The translations under genes and the position numbers were made by a program. The notes under the pieces were generated by a model that did no database searches, was not told the DNA's origin, and saw nothing but the letters and a program-made list of their open reading frames with translations. 42,708 nt of DNA from NCBI GenBank assembly GCA_003175985.1, contig PSRJ01000122.1, positions 1-42,708 on the forward strand, written 5' to 3'. Of the stretch, positions 15,964-24,193 are shown one piece after another (positions within the stretch are counted from its first letter, which is position 1; each line of letters begins with the position of its first letter). This DNA is from Terriglobia bacterium. GTDB lineage: Bacteria; Acidobacteriota; Terriglobia; Bryobacterales; Bryobacteraceae.

Positions 15964-17286
15964 CTATTTGGCCTTTGCGCTCAGCCATGCGGCAATGTCA
16001 TCGATCACCTGAGGCGCGACATTTCCTGGATTGTGGTATTCCGCCGGTGTGCTCTTGTTTTCGCCCGCGATGAAAAGACCGTTCAGTTTGGGATAACTGT
16101 GAAAGACCGCGTTGCTGCGCCCATCCAAGCCGGATTGCCATAAGGCGAAATCTTTCATGGTTACCTGAAAATCGCGTTCGCCTTGGAGAACCAGCATCGG
16201 AATTCCCAGCTTTGCTGCCTCGGCGACGGGATCGTATCCCTTCACGCTTAGCCACCAGCCAGCCGGCAACCCCAGGACGACATCGGGATTGTTTCCTCCC
16301 GGCGCCAGACTCTTGACGCGCTGCACCTCGGCCGCTAATTGCGCGAGCCGCGCCTGCTCATTCGGGCGCGGTTCCCCATTGAGGTGCACCAGATAGTCGC
16401 TTTGATCGTAAGCCACGTCTTCGATTGGGCGGGCCGGCCCGCCGAGCACAATCAGGCCCGCCAGTTTGCCATCGCGCGCCGCAATGCGCGGACTCGCGTA
16501 GCCGCCCAGGCTATGGCCGAGGACATAAATCCGTCTCCGGTCGACTTCCGGTTGCGTTCGGAGCAGCGCTACGGCGCGCAGCGCGTCTTCCACCGTCTCT
16601 TCCTGGAGCGTATAGCCCGTCTCGCTGAGTTCTTTGCCGTAAGTCTTGGTTCGTTTCTCATACCGCAGGACCGCGTATCCCCGGGAGGCGAGACCTTCCG
16701 CGAGGTCCGCAAAAATGCGCGTGGCGAACAGGGATTCGTCGCGATCGTTGGGACCAGGTCCGTGGACCAGCACCACGCCTGGAACACGTGTATTTCCCGC
16801 GGGAGTAGTTAAGGTCCCACTCAGTTTCCACATGTCGCTGCCGATGGTGACCTCACGGGAGCGGAATAGTTCGGGCTTGCTGTACGCCGGGCGGTTCCAC
16901 GTCGCGGGCAGCGGCTTATCGGGCGGGCGAAAGTACATTCCCGCGATCTGTCCGGAGCGGTTCAGCGTGAACTGGATATTCAGAGCTGTGTTTGCAAACC
17001 GCACGGGAAAGCTTACCAGGCTGTTTGGCCCATCGGAGCCGACGATAGCGTCTCCCACGCTCTGCATCTGCCCGAACTCGGCTAACTCCGCGGCCACGCG
17101 CTTCTCGAGAAAATCGAGGGTGATGGTTTGCTGAAACGACTCCGAGAACAACGCGCTGAGTTCCGGGAATTTTTTCGACAACAACAGATCGAGGGCCTTT
17201 CTCCCCGTATCCACGGGGCTGCTGCTCGTCTGTCCGAACAGCGCGAGCCCGATCAGAAAGACCCCGGAATGAAGTTTGAGTAACAT
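15964..17286 (-). CDS. Exported alpha/beta hydrolase with N-terminal DUF3887-like domain; expected catalytic His replaced
   Basis: 440 residues from the ATG at 17286, preceded by GGGGG; the frame extends upstream to 17382 but that part lacks support. The signal peptide is SGVFLIGLALFGQ. Residues 25-115 resemble the DUF3887 domain seen before such hydrolases. Residues 145-440 are an alpha/beta hydrolase: the HGPGPNDRDES oxyanion region at 175-185, nucleophile elbow GHSLGG with S259, and acid D372 in LQGERDFQV. In relatives I know, the His lies in a YPxLNHLF motif. Here the matching segment is YPKLNGLF at 398-405, with Gly at 403. Nearby H395 or the His of AEYHNPGNV might substitute. The usual role is a secreted esterase or peptidase-like hydrolase. 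Confidence 0.82.
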   Translation of the reverse strand: MLLKLHSGVFLIGLALFGQTSSSPVDTGRKALDLLLSKKFPELSALFSESFQQTITLDFLEKRVAAELAEFGQMQSVGDAIVGSDGPNSLVSFPVRFANTALNIQFTLNRSGQIAGMYFRPPDKPLPATWNRPAYSKPELFRSREVTIGSDMWKLSGTLTTPAGNTRVPGVVLVHGPGPNDRDESLFATRIFADLAEGLASRGYAVLRYEKRTKTYGKELSETGYTLQEETVEDALRAVALLRTQPEVDRRRIYVLGHSLGGYASPRIAARDGKLAGLIVLGGPARPIEDVAYDQSDYLVHLNGEPRPNEQARLAQLAAEVQRVKSLAPGGNNPDVVLGLPAGWWLSVKGYDPVAEAAKLGIPMLVLQGERDFQVTMKDFALWQSGLDGRSNAVFHSYPKLNGLFIAGENKSTPAEYHNPGNVAPQVIDDIAAWLSAKAK

Positions 17287-17369
17287 CGATCCCCCTTTCG
17301 TGAGATGGTGACGGGAGTGAAGTCTTCGACGTGGACTTACAGCTTGATGACGAGGAGGAACACCGCGGG

Positions 17370-17390
17370 CGCTCCTTGACACAAGGAGCG
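17370..17390. promoter_or_regulatory. Perfect 9-bp inverted repeat with 3-base loop in a divergent intergenic region
   Basis: CGCTCCTTG and CAAGGAGCG are separated by ACA. On the minus strand a TTGACA at 17411-17416 lies just upstream, so the dyad would fall at the -10 or start region of a promoter reading towards the hydrolase gene. No good -10 is evident there. The site could be an operator or a leader hairpin. The rest of 17287-17538 shows no gene. Confidence 0.4.
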
Positions 17391-17538
17391 TACCACTCCG
17401 ATCGATGGGCTGTCAATTTTGGATCGTGCTAATCTCATAGTGATCCTCGCAGCGGCGTGGTCCCGTTTGCGGACCGTGTCGTTCCGCCGATTCAGCCTGT
17501 CGCGATCGCCAAGCGTCTCTCGCCAAGGAGATTCAGAC

Positions 17539-18849
17539 ATGCTTTCACGACTGGAACACTATTTCGAATTCGCGAGGCTGAAAACCAACTGGCAGACGGA
17601 AATCCTGGCCGGCTTCACCACGTTCATCACGATGGCGTATATCGCCTTTGTGAATCCCTCGATTCTGCGGGATGCGGGCATGCCGGTCGCAGGCGTTTTC
17701 GCAGCTACGTGCATCTCCGCCGCGTTCGCCACCATCCTGATGGGTGCATTCGCGCGATATCCCATCGCGCTGGCACCCGGAATGGGGCTGAATGCGTACT
17801 TCACCTATACCGTGGTCAAGGGGATGGGCGTGCCCTGGGAGACGGCTCTTGGCGCCGTGCTCTTGTCCGGCGTTGCGTTCCTGATTTTGACTACAGTGGG
17901 CATCCGGCAATGGATCATGGCGGCGATTCCGCCGGAACTCTATGCCGCAGTCAGCGCCGGAATCGGTCTGTTTATTGCGTTCATTGGGCTTCGCAACGCC
18001 GGCATCATCAAGGCGGATCCGGCAACCATGGTCACTATGGGAAACCTGCGGGATCCGAATACGGCGCTCGCCGTGCTGGGCATTCTGTTGATTGCCGCAC
18101 TGCAGACCTGGAGAGTGCGCGCAGCAATTCTTCTGGGGATTCTTGCGACAACCGGCGTGGGGGCCGCTGTGGGGCTGGTCCATTGGCAACCCCAGAGCTA
18201 CACCTGGACGGACATGTCTGCCACCATGTTGCGGCTCAATGTCCGTGGCGCGCTCGGCCTCGGATTGCTGGAAATCGTGTTCGTATTTCTCTTCGTGGAC
18301 CTCTTCGATAATGTCGGCACGCTGATGGGCGTATCGCGAAAAGCGGGGTTGATCGGCAGGGACAATAAAATTCCACGCGTGACGCGAATTCTGTTTACCG
18401 ACGCAACCGCGACAATTGCCGGCTCGCTCCTGGGAACCACCACGGTAACCAGTTATATCGAGTGCGCTTCCGGGATTACGGCCGGCGGCCGGACGGGAGT
18501 GACTTCGATTGTTACGGGACTGCTCTTCCTCCTGACACTGGTCGCCGCGCCGCTGGTCGGAGCGGTTCCGTCAAGCGCGACGGCCCCGGCGCTGGTGATC
18601 GTCGGTGGCCTGATGGCGTCAGTCCTCACTGACATTCCCTGGGAGGACACGTGTGTGGCGTTCCCGGCCTTTCTGACGATTGTGACGATTCCACTGACGT
18701 TTAGCATCGCGAACGGATTGGCCTGCGGAATCATCGCCTACGTGATTCTGCATTTGGCGGCGGGACGTGGAAAGAAGGTGCCGGTCGCCGCCTATGTTCT
18801 GGCCGTTCTGTTGATGCTTCGGTTTGTGTACATAGGGAGCCGCGTGTAA
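17539..18849 (+). CDS. NCS2-family (AzgA-like) purine permease
   Basis: 436 residues. The ATG at 17539 has AAGGAG at 17525-17530; the frame is open further upstream to 17419 but the extra part is not membrane-like. The opening LEHYFEFARLKTNWQTEILA and FTTFITMAYIAFVNP, then ALAPGMGLNAYFTYTVVKG, are hallmarks of the AzgA/PbuG subgroup that imports adenine, guanine or hypoxanthine with protons. Later motifs are DLFDNVGTLMGVSRKAG and TVTSYIECASGITAGGRTG, which form the substrate site in this family. The length and about 12-14 hydrophobic helices are normal. It stands alone between divergent and convergent neighbours, and no purine riboswitch was recognised upstream. Confidence 0.92.
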   Translation: MLSRLEHYFEFARLKTNWQTEILAGFTTFITMAYIAFVNPSILRDAGMPVAGVFAATCISAAFATILMGAFARYPIALAPGMGLNAYFTYTVVKGMGVPWETALGAVLLSGVAFLILTTVGIRQWIMAAIPPELYAAVSAGIGLFIAFIGLRNAGIIKADPATMVTMGNLRDPNTALAVLGILLIAALQTWRVRAAILLGILATTGVGAAVGLVHWQPQSYTWTDMSATMLRLNVRGALGLGLLEIVFVFLFVDLFDNVGTLMGVSRKAGLIGRDNKIPRVTRILFTDATATIAGSLLGTTTVTSYIECASGITAGGRTGVTSIVTGLLFLLTLVAAPLVGAVPSSATAPALVIVGGLMASVLTDIPWEDTCVAFPAFLTIVTIPLTFSIANGLACGIIAYVILHLAAGRGKKVPVAAYVLAVLLMLRFVYIGSRV

Positions 18850-18861
18850 GGCACACGGCTC
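18837..18861. terminator. Hairpin overlapping the permease stop, possible bidirectional terminator
   Basis: GAGCCG plus GTGT (with one bulged C) at 18837-18847 pairs with ACACGGCTC at 18853-18861. It lies at the junction of two convergent genes, overlapping the stop codon of the permease and 14 bases from the stop of the second TonB receptor. There is no T-tract, so termination is an inference. Confidence 0.4.
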
Positions 18862-18874
18862 GAGCAAAACAAGA

Positions 18875-21800
18875 TCAGAATGTGAATCGCGCGGAGACCT
18901 GGGCGCGGCGTGCATTGGTGCCGTCTGGAAAACCTCCTGCGGCCGTCCCGTTGCCGACGCCAGTCGCTTGCCGGATCGTAGTGCTGCTGGCAATATATGT
19001 AGTGGTGTTCACGGAGGTATTGCTGATGGTGTTGAACAGGTTGAACACCTCGAAATTGAGCTGGACGCTGCCGGATTCCCACAGCCGGAAGCTCTTCGTG
19101 AGGCGCGCGTCCATCTTGTTAACGGTGTCGATGGTGACGTTCGAACGCGGCAGCCAGGGCACTCGCCCGGGAGCGCCGAAAGGCGTCACCATGCCGTTAA
19201 TCGTGGTGCCCGAAGCGAATCCGGCGCCCGGAATTCCGCTGGCAACGATCAGGATCGGATCGACATACTGCGGCGACGCCGCGGTTTCGATCAGCGAGAG
19301 CTGCCAACCGTTGACTGCCGCGTTCGCCGCCTTGCTGCCAAAATTCATGTGGGGAGTGCTCAGGATCGCGGAAACCACCAGGCGCTGCCTCTGGTCGAGA
19401 TGCGAACTGCCCTTCTCGGCTTGGTAGTTGCCGTTGTACACAGTGTTCGGTGGATCGGTGAAATAGATGTTGTCGGCGGCGTTTCCCTGGTTGAGGTCCA
19501 TCGCGTGGGACCACGTGTAGGCAAGGGTTCCGGAAAGCCATTTCGAGGCGCGCTGCCGGTAAGACACGGAAAGTCCGTCATACCACAGACGCCCCCGGTT
19601 GCTCAGATAGATCAAGCTGGCATAGCGCTTGTCGATCTTATTGGCCGCGAGATAAGTGTCCGTGGTGAATGCCGCCGTGGAGCCGTCCAGGTTCACGATG
19701 TTGTAGGTGGCGGTTCCCGTTGCGGGTCCGAGGTTCAGATCTTCACGGCTGATAAATTTGTAGCCGCGGCTGTGCATGTAAGACACGGTCAGCGCGCCGT
19801 TCCTGCCGACCGCCTGCTCCACCGTAACGTCGCCCTGCTCGGTGTAGGGTGTGGCGAGATTTGCCGCCGCGAAGGTGACGTTGGTCAATCCGACTGAACC
19901 GGCGAGCGATGTAAGCCGGTTCGGGAAGACCGGTCCCGCCGCAAGCTGCGCGGGATTTGCTGCGCTCAAAGTGCCCGTCTTCTGAATTACACCGTTGCGC
20001 TGCTGCAAACGTATTACGCTGGCGGAGGGCAGGCGCGCGTAGAAAATCCCGAATCCGGCGCGAAGTACGGTCTTGCCGCCGTTTAACGAGTAGGCCAGGC
20101 CAACGCGCGGAGCGACATTCGTTCCGGGCTCATTCAGAATCCCGGTCTGCGGATAATCCGAATTCACGGGCGGCTGCGTGTAGGAGCTGTATTCGTAGCG
20201 CAGACCATAATTGATCGTGAACTTGGATGTGACGCGCCATTGGTCCTGCCCGAAGAACGCATAATTGTCGACGGAAGCATGCGTCAGCAGCGGGCCGAAG
20301 GATTGAGTGTAACTCAGCCAATGTTTGCCATTGGTAGCTCCGGAATAATCGAGCGCGAAATCGTTGATTGAGCCGTAGGTATAAGAACCGGGCCCGTTAA
20401 ACAAAGCGTTCTCGGTATCGCGGAGCAATGCGAAGTCGATTCCGAACTTAATCTGGTGCGAGCCCTTCGTCCAGGACAGACTGTCCGCCAGAGTGTAACG
20501 ATCCTCGGTCGGCTGGATATTGGGGATGTTTGTGCTCACGCCCAATCCACTCTGGCCTTGGACGGTCAAGCCCGAACGGAGCCCGTTCGGAGGCGCCAAC
20601 TCCGGGCTGAGATCCTGGCCGCGGCGGTCTTTGAACCAGCCGAATCGCGCTTCGTTCACCATCGTGTTCGAAACGATATAGGTATCGGAAATCCGGGCAG
20701 TGCGTGTCTTGGCGGATTGAATTCCGTTTGCTCCGACACCGACAGCATTCGCCGTTACCGAACTGATAGCTCCGTTGGGCGAAGTGAAGTTCAACAAATT
20801 GAAGCTGAAGGAGACGCCGTTCTTCAGGTTGGGCCGCCAATCGATTTTAGCCAGTCCCAGATTTTGCGAGAGCGTTCTCGGAACGGTTTGGAAGAAGCGT
20901 TGAAAATACGCTTGGGCCGAAGAGCACTGCTCGGGGGAAGCGGGCGTTGAAGGAGCAGGGATGGCTGAGGCGCCGCACTGGCCGATGTACGCGCCGCTCG
21001 GCGAATAAAACTGCGCGTTGTTGATCGTGTCGACCAGCGGAAAGTTGCGCCGCGTGAATTCGCCATTGGCGAAGAAGAAGAGCTTGTCTTTGCGAATCGG
21101 CCCACCGGCACTTGCACCGGCCTGGTGCCGGTACTCGGGCGGGTTGAAGAAATTGCCGTGAGAATCTTTAGAATACGGGTCTTGTGCATTCAGCGTGCGA
21201 TTGCGGAAAAACCAGAAAGCGGATCCGTGAAACCCGTTCGTCCCACTCTTGGTAACTGTGTTGATGACACCGCCGACAGCGCGTCCGAATTCCGGGCTAT
21301 ACCCGGAAGTCTGCACCTGGAATTCCTGCACTGCGTCCTGGCTGATACTCGAAGGCACCACTGAACCACCGGCGATATCGATGCCCCACTGCTGGGTGAC
21401 GTCGTTGCCGTCCTGTAGGAATGCGTTCCCGCCAGGGACTCCGCGGAAACTGACGCCGCCGCTTGCGCCATCCGTCACGGCGCCCGGAGAAAGCAGCACG
21501 AACTGATCGACCCGGCGCCCGTTGATCGGCAGATTCAAGATCTGCGACGTTTCCACGACTTGAGAGACACCGGTTTTGGTTTCTTCCACCAGAGGCGCGT
21601 CCGCCGTAACGGTGACGGTCTCGGACTGCTGCGCCACGGCTAAGGCTATCGGAACGGTGAGATTCTGGCCCACGGTGAGCTGAATGTTGGGCACCACATA
21701 TTTCGCGAAGCCGGGCTTCTGCACGGTAATTTCGTACCCGGGGGCCGGAGGCAGCGAGGCGGCCTGAAAATAACCGTCCCCGCCCGAGGTGAGCCTGCGC

Positions 21801-21985
21801 TCAATGCCCAGGCTGGAGTTGGCGACGGTTACCGAAGCGCCTCCGATAGTTGCTCCACTGGCGTCGCGTACCGTACCATTGAGCGCCGCCAAGCCCGCGA
21901 GCGATTGACCAAAAGCCGACGCCGATGCCACTAAAAGCAGCGCGACCAGCAACACGAAAGTCCTCTGTTTCAAAATCGAGTTCAT
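18875..21985 (-). CDS. Oar-like TonB-dependent outer-membrane receptor with carboxypeptidase-regulatory-like domain
   Basis: 1036 residues from the ATG at 21985, with GAGGTG spaced 6 bases upstream; a TTG at 21988 precedes it in frame. The signal peptide is TFVLLVALLLVASASAFGQ. Then come a regulatory-like Ig domain (NGTVRDASGATIGGASVTVA at about 38-57), a plug with DAPLVEETKTGVSQVVETS and LPINGRRVDQFVLLSPG, the barrel entry TKSGTNGFHGSAFWFFRNRTLN, and the C-terminus QVSARFTF. The plug motif NLPINGR is standard for this acidobacterial family. The substrate is unknown. It has its own strong promoter at 22170-22198 and a leader of about 178 bases containing a palindrome. It converges with the purine permease, but a shared function is only a guess. 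Confidence 0.9.
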   Translation of the reverse strand: MNSILKQRTFVLLVALLLVASASAFGQSLAGLAALNGTVRDASGATIGGASVTVANSSLGIERRLTSGGDGYFQAASLPPAPGYEITVQKPGFAKYVVPNIQLTVGQNLTVPIALAVAQQSETVTVTADAPLVEETKTGVSQVVETSQILNLPINGRRVDQFVLLSPGAVTDGASGGVSFRGVPGGNAFLQDGNDVTQQWGIDIAGGSVVPSSISQDAVQEFQVQTSGYSPEFGRAVGGVINTVTKSGTNGFHGSAFWFFRNRTLNAQDPYSKDSHGNFFNPPEYRHQAGASAGGPIRKDKLFFFANGEFTRRNFPLVDTINNAQFYSPSGAYIGQCGASAIPAPSTPASPEQCSSAQAYFQRFFQTVPRTLSQNLGLAKIDWRPNLKNGVSFSFNLLNFTSPNGAISSVTANAVGVGANGIQSAKTRTARISDTYIVSNTMVNEARFGWFKDRRGQDLSPELAPPNGLRSGLTVQGQSGLGVSTNIPNIQPTEDRYTLADSLSWTKGSHQIKFGIDFALLRDTENALFNGPGSYTYGSINDFALDYSGATNGKHWLSYTQSFGPLLTHASVDNYAFFGQDQWRVTSKFTINYGLRYEYSSYTQPPVNSDYPQTGILNEPGTNVAPRVGLAYSLNGGKTVLRAGFGIFYARLPSASVIRLQQRNGVIQKTGTLSAANPAQLAAGPVFPNRLTSLAGSVGLTNVTFAAANLATPYTEQGDVTVEQAVGRNGALTVSYMHSRGYKFISREDLNLGPATGTATYNIVNLDGSTAAFTTDTYLAANKIDKRYASLIYLSNRGRLWYDGLSVSYRQRASKWLSGTLAYTWSHAMDLNQGNAADNIYFTDPPNTVYNGNYQAEKGSSHLDQRQRLVVSAILSTPHMNFGSKAANAAVNGWQLSLIETAASPQYVDPILIVASGIPGAGFASGTTINGMVTPFGAPGRVPWLPRSNVTIDTVNKMDARLTKSFRLWESGSVQLNFEVFNLFNTISNTSVNTTTYIASSTTIRQATGVGNGTAAGGFPDGTNARRAQVSARFTF

Positions 21986-22048
21986 CAAGACACCTCAGCA
22001 ACCGAAGGAATGGGACCGGTCTCATCGTGGAGGAAAAGGAATCTACGG

Positions 22049-22068
22049 TTCGCCAGGGCCCTAGCGAA
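22049..22068. promoter_or_regulatory. 20-bp palindrome in the 5' leader of the second TonB receptor
   Basis: The arms TTCGC and GCGAA flank AGGGCCCT, itself palindromic; only one base pair of the 20 positions breaks symmetry. It lies about 65-85 bases upstream of the receptor ATG and downstream of its predicted transcription start. A roadblock operator or an RNA structure are both possible. Confidence 0.4.
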
Positions 22069-22169
22069 GCGAATAGGCAAGGGCGCCGAACACATATTGC
22101 CCACTGAAGGAATTGAATACACCGAGCTACCCGCTACGAAGGCCTGGTACTCAATTCAAGGGTGCCTTT

Positions 22170-22198
22170 AGTATCTCCCGGCACTGGGGCTTTGTCAA
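22170..22198 (-). promoter_or_regulatory. Sigma-70-type promoter of the second TonB receptor gene
   Basis: On the minus strand: perfect -35 TTGACA (22193-22198), a 17-base spacer and -10 GATACT (22170-22175). Predicted start is near 22163, giving a leader of about 178 bases. Spacing and -35 are identical to those of the first receptor's promoter at 7569. Confidence 0.6.
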
Positions 22199-22250
22199 CG
22201 TTTTTGGGCTGGTTTGGGTCTAGCGGAGCGGACCAATGCTGTAAACTAAT

Positions 22251-22269
22251 CCTCCGGTACCGAAGGAGG
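22251..22269 (+). promoter_or_regulatory. Hairpin burying the Shine-Dalgarno of the quinoprotein gene
   Basis: CCTCC at 22251-22255 is complementary to GGAGG at 22265-22269, the core of the Shine-Dalgarno before the ATG at 22274. The 9-base loop GGTACCGAA contains a KpnI-like palindrome. Only 5 bp form, so any effect on translation would be modest. Confidence 0.3.
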
Positions 22270-22273
22270 GATA

Positions 22274-24130
22274 ATGCGAAGCCGAAGTGCGCTGATCCGT
22301 TCGTGCCTGGTGCTGGCCGCCGCCACGCAATTGGCGCTGGGCCAGAATGACTGGCCGGCTTACGGCCGCGACCCGGGGGCGCAACGTTATTCCCCGCTCA
22401 AACAGATCACTCCAGGTAACGTATCGCGGCTAGTCCAGGCCTGGACATACGAAACCCAGCCTCCCTCGGACACGGGAACCCGGCGCGATTCGAGAACCAC
22501 GCCGCTCATGATCAACGGCGTCCTCTACTTCGCCACTCCGTATCAAACCCTGGTAGCCGTGGAACCTGAATCGGGCAAGAAGATCTGGAGCTTTGAACAT
22601 CAACATGCCGCTCGCCCGTCCCGTGGTATCGCTTACTGGCCGGGCGATCGCAACAGTCCGCCGACGATTTTCTTCGGCACCGAGGATGGCTTCCTGATCG
22701 CGGTGAATGCCCGCACGGGCAAATTGGTGCCGGGCTTTGCCAAAGAAGGCGAGCTCGACTTGAAGCCCGGGATGAAGGACGAGCTTCCGAACGCTCCGTA
22801 CGGATTGAACGGAGCGCCGGCTGTCTATAAAAACCTGGTGTTCACCGGGTCGCACCTGCAGGACTATGGCTCCTACGGCGGAAGCGGCGATGTGCGGGCG
22901 TGGGACACCGGTACCGGGAAGCTGGTATGGACGTTCCACACGATTCCGCGGCCAGGAGAATTCGGCCACGATACCTGGCTGGACGACGGATGGAAAAACC
23001 GCTCCGGCGCGAACGTGTGGAGCACGTTTTCGATCGATACACAGACGGGCACGCTGCTGATGCCCATCGGCTCGCCGAGCGACGATCGCTACGGCGGAGA
23101 TCGTCCGGGCGCAAACCTGTTCGGAAATTCCCTGGTCGCGGTGGACGCGATGACTGGAAAGATGAAGTGGTACCTGCAAACCGTCCATCACGATCTGTGG
23201 GACTATGATCTGCCGCCGCAGCCCACGCTGGTTGAGGTGGTGAAGGATGGCGAAAAGATCCCCGCGTTGGTTCAGGCGGCCAAGACGGGCCTGGTCTTTA
23301 TTCTGGATCGCCGAACCGGAAAACCGATCTTCGGCATGGAGGAGCGGCCGGTGCCGAAAGGCGACGTCCCCGGTGAGTGGTATTCGCCGACTCAACCGTT
23401 CCCTCTCAAGCCGCCGCCGCTTTCGCGCGTAACGTGGAATCGCAACGAGATCGCAAAGTTTACTCCTGAGCACCAGAAGTATTGCGAAGACCTGTTCCAA
23501 AACGCGCAGAACGACGGTCCCTACGCGCCCGTGCGCATGACCGACACGGTGGTGTTTCCCGGCCCCGATGGCGGCTTTAACTGGGGCGGCGGCAGTTACG
23601 ACCCCCGGTTGGGCTACTACTTCATCAATTCCCATGATCGGGGTGGAGTGCAGAAGATGGTGGCGCAGGTTCCGGCCAAGGAACGGCCGACGGGTAAGAT
23701 CTCCGGAGCCGGGGATTCGAGCCAGATGCCCTTCGTGCGCAAGAACGCGGGGCCGATCAACAATCCCGCTACAGGCTGGCCCTGCCAGTCGCCGCCGTGG
23801 GGTGAACTCTTCGCGATCAATGTAAACACCGGGGACGTAGCGTGGCGAGTGCCGTTCGGGCGCGTCGAATCGCTGGAAAAGATCGGCGTGATGAACACCG
23901 GGTCGTACAATATCGGCGGCTCGGTGGCAACGGCGAGCGGGCTCCTGTTCATCGGAGCCACGGACGACCAACGCTTCCACGCGTACGAGTCGAAAACCGG
24001 TAAGTTGCTGTGGGAGACTAAACTCCCTTCGAATGCCTTCGCGAATCCGATCACGTACCTGGGGCGGGACGGCAAACAGTACGTCGTGATCGCCGCGCAG
24101 CAAACGACCGTCGCATTCCGGCTGCCGTAA
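22274..24130 (+). CDS. PQQ-dependent dehydrogenase, glucose-dehydrogenase-like, periplasmic
   Basis: 618 residues, ATG preceded by AAGGAGG. The Sec signal peptide (RSCLVLAAATQLALGQ) replaces the five-helix membrane domain of membrane glucose dehydrogenase (mGDH). The rest is an eight-bladed PQQ propeller: WPAYGRDPGAQRYSPLKQI at the start, then TIPRPGEFGHDTW, then VHHDLWDYDLPPQPTLVEVV with H305-H306-D307, which matches the mGDH PQQ/substrate region, and GEWYSPTQPFPLKPPPL. The C-terminal blade ends GKQYVVIAAQQTTVAFRLP. The enzyme would oxidise sugars or alcohols in the periplasm and pass electrons to ubiquinone or a cytochrome. The substrate cannot be set from sequence. No pqq biosynthesis genes are in the window. 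The M20 gene follows after 63 bases. Confidence 0.88.
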   Translation: MRSRSALIRSCLVLAAATQLALGQNDWPAYGRDPGAQRYSPLKQITPGNVSRLVQAWTYETQPPSDTGTRRDSRTTPLMINGVLYFATPYQTLVAVEPESGKKIWSFEHQHAARPSRGIAYWPGDRNSPPTIFFGTEDGFLIAVNARTGKLVPGFAKEGELDLKPGMKDELPNAPYGLNGAPAVYKNLVFTGSHLQDYGSYGGSGDVRAWDTGTGKLVWTFHTIPRPGEFGHDTWLDDGWKNRSGANVWSTFSIDTQTGTLLMPIGSPSDDRYGGDRPGANLFGNSLVAVDAMTGKMKWYLQTVHHDLWDYDLPPQPTLVEVVKDGEKIPALVQAAKTGLVFILDRRTGKPIFGMEERPVPKGDVPGEWYSPTQPFPLKPPPLSRVTWNRNEIAKFTPEHQKYCEDLFQNAQNDGPYAPVRMTDTVVFPGPDGGFNWGGGSYDPRLGYYFINSHDRGGVQKMVAQVPAKERPTGKISGAGDSSQMPFVRKNAGPINNPATGWPCQSPPWGELFAINVNTGDVAWRVPFGRVESLEKIGVMNTGSYNIGGSVATASGLLFIGATDDQRFHAYESKTGKLLWETKLPSNAFANPITYLGRDGKQYVVIAAQQTTVAFRLP

Positions 24131-24133
24131 GAA

Positions 24134-24168
24134 AGCTTTCAGCTATCAGCGATCAGCTTTCAGCTATA
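24134..24168. repeat. Five tandem heptamers of the AGCTATC type
   Basis: Successive units read AGCTTTC, AGCTATC, AGCGATC, AGCTTTC and AGCTATA, in exact 7-base register. The tract lies between the quinoprotein stop and the Shine-Dalgarno of the M20 gene. Such degenerate heptamer tracts recur in intergenic DNA of some acidobacterial genomes, as far as I recall. Confidence 0.7.
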
Positions 24169-24193
24169 CTTCCGTTATCGAGGAGGCTGTACT

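Noticed and set aside
22430..24103. 557-codon open frame on the minus strand
   Set aside because: It lies wholly antisense to the quinoprotein gene, has no recognisable motif, and is the kind of long shadow frame expected in GC-rich DNA.
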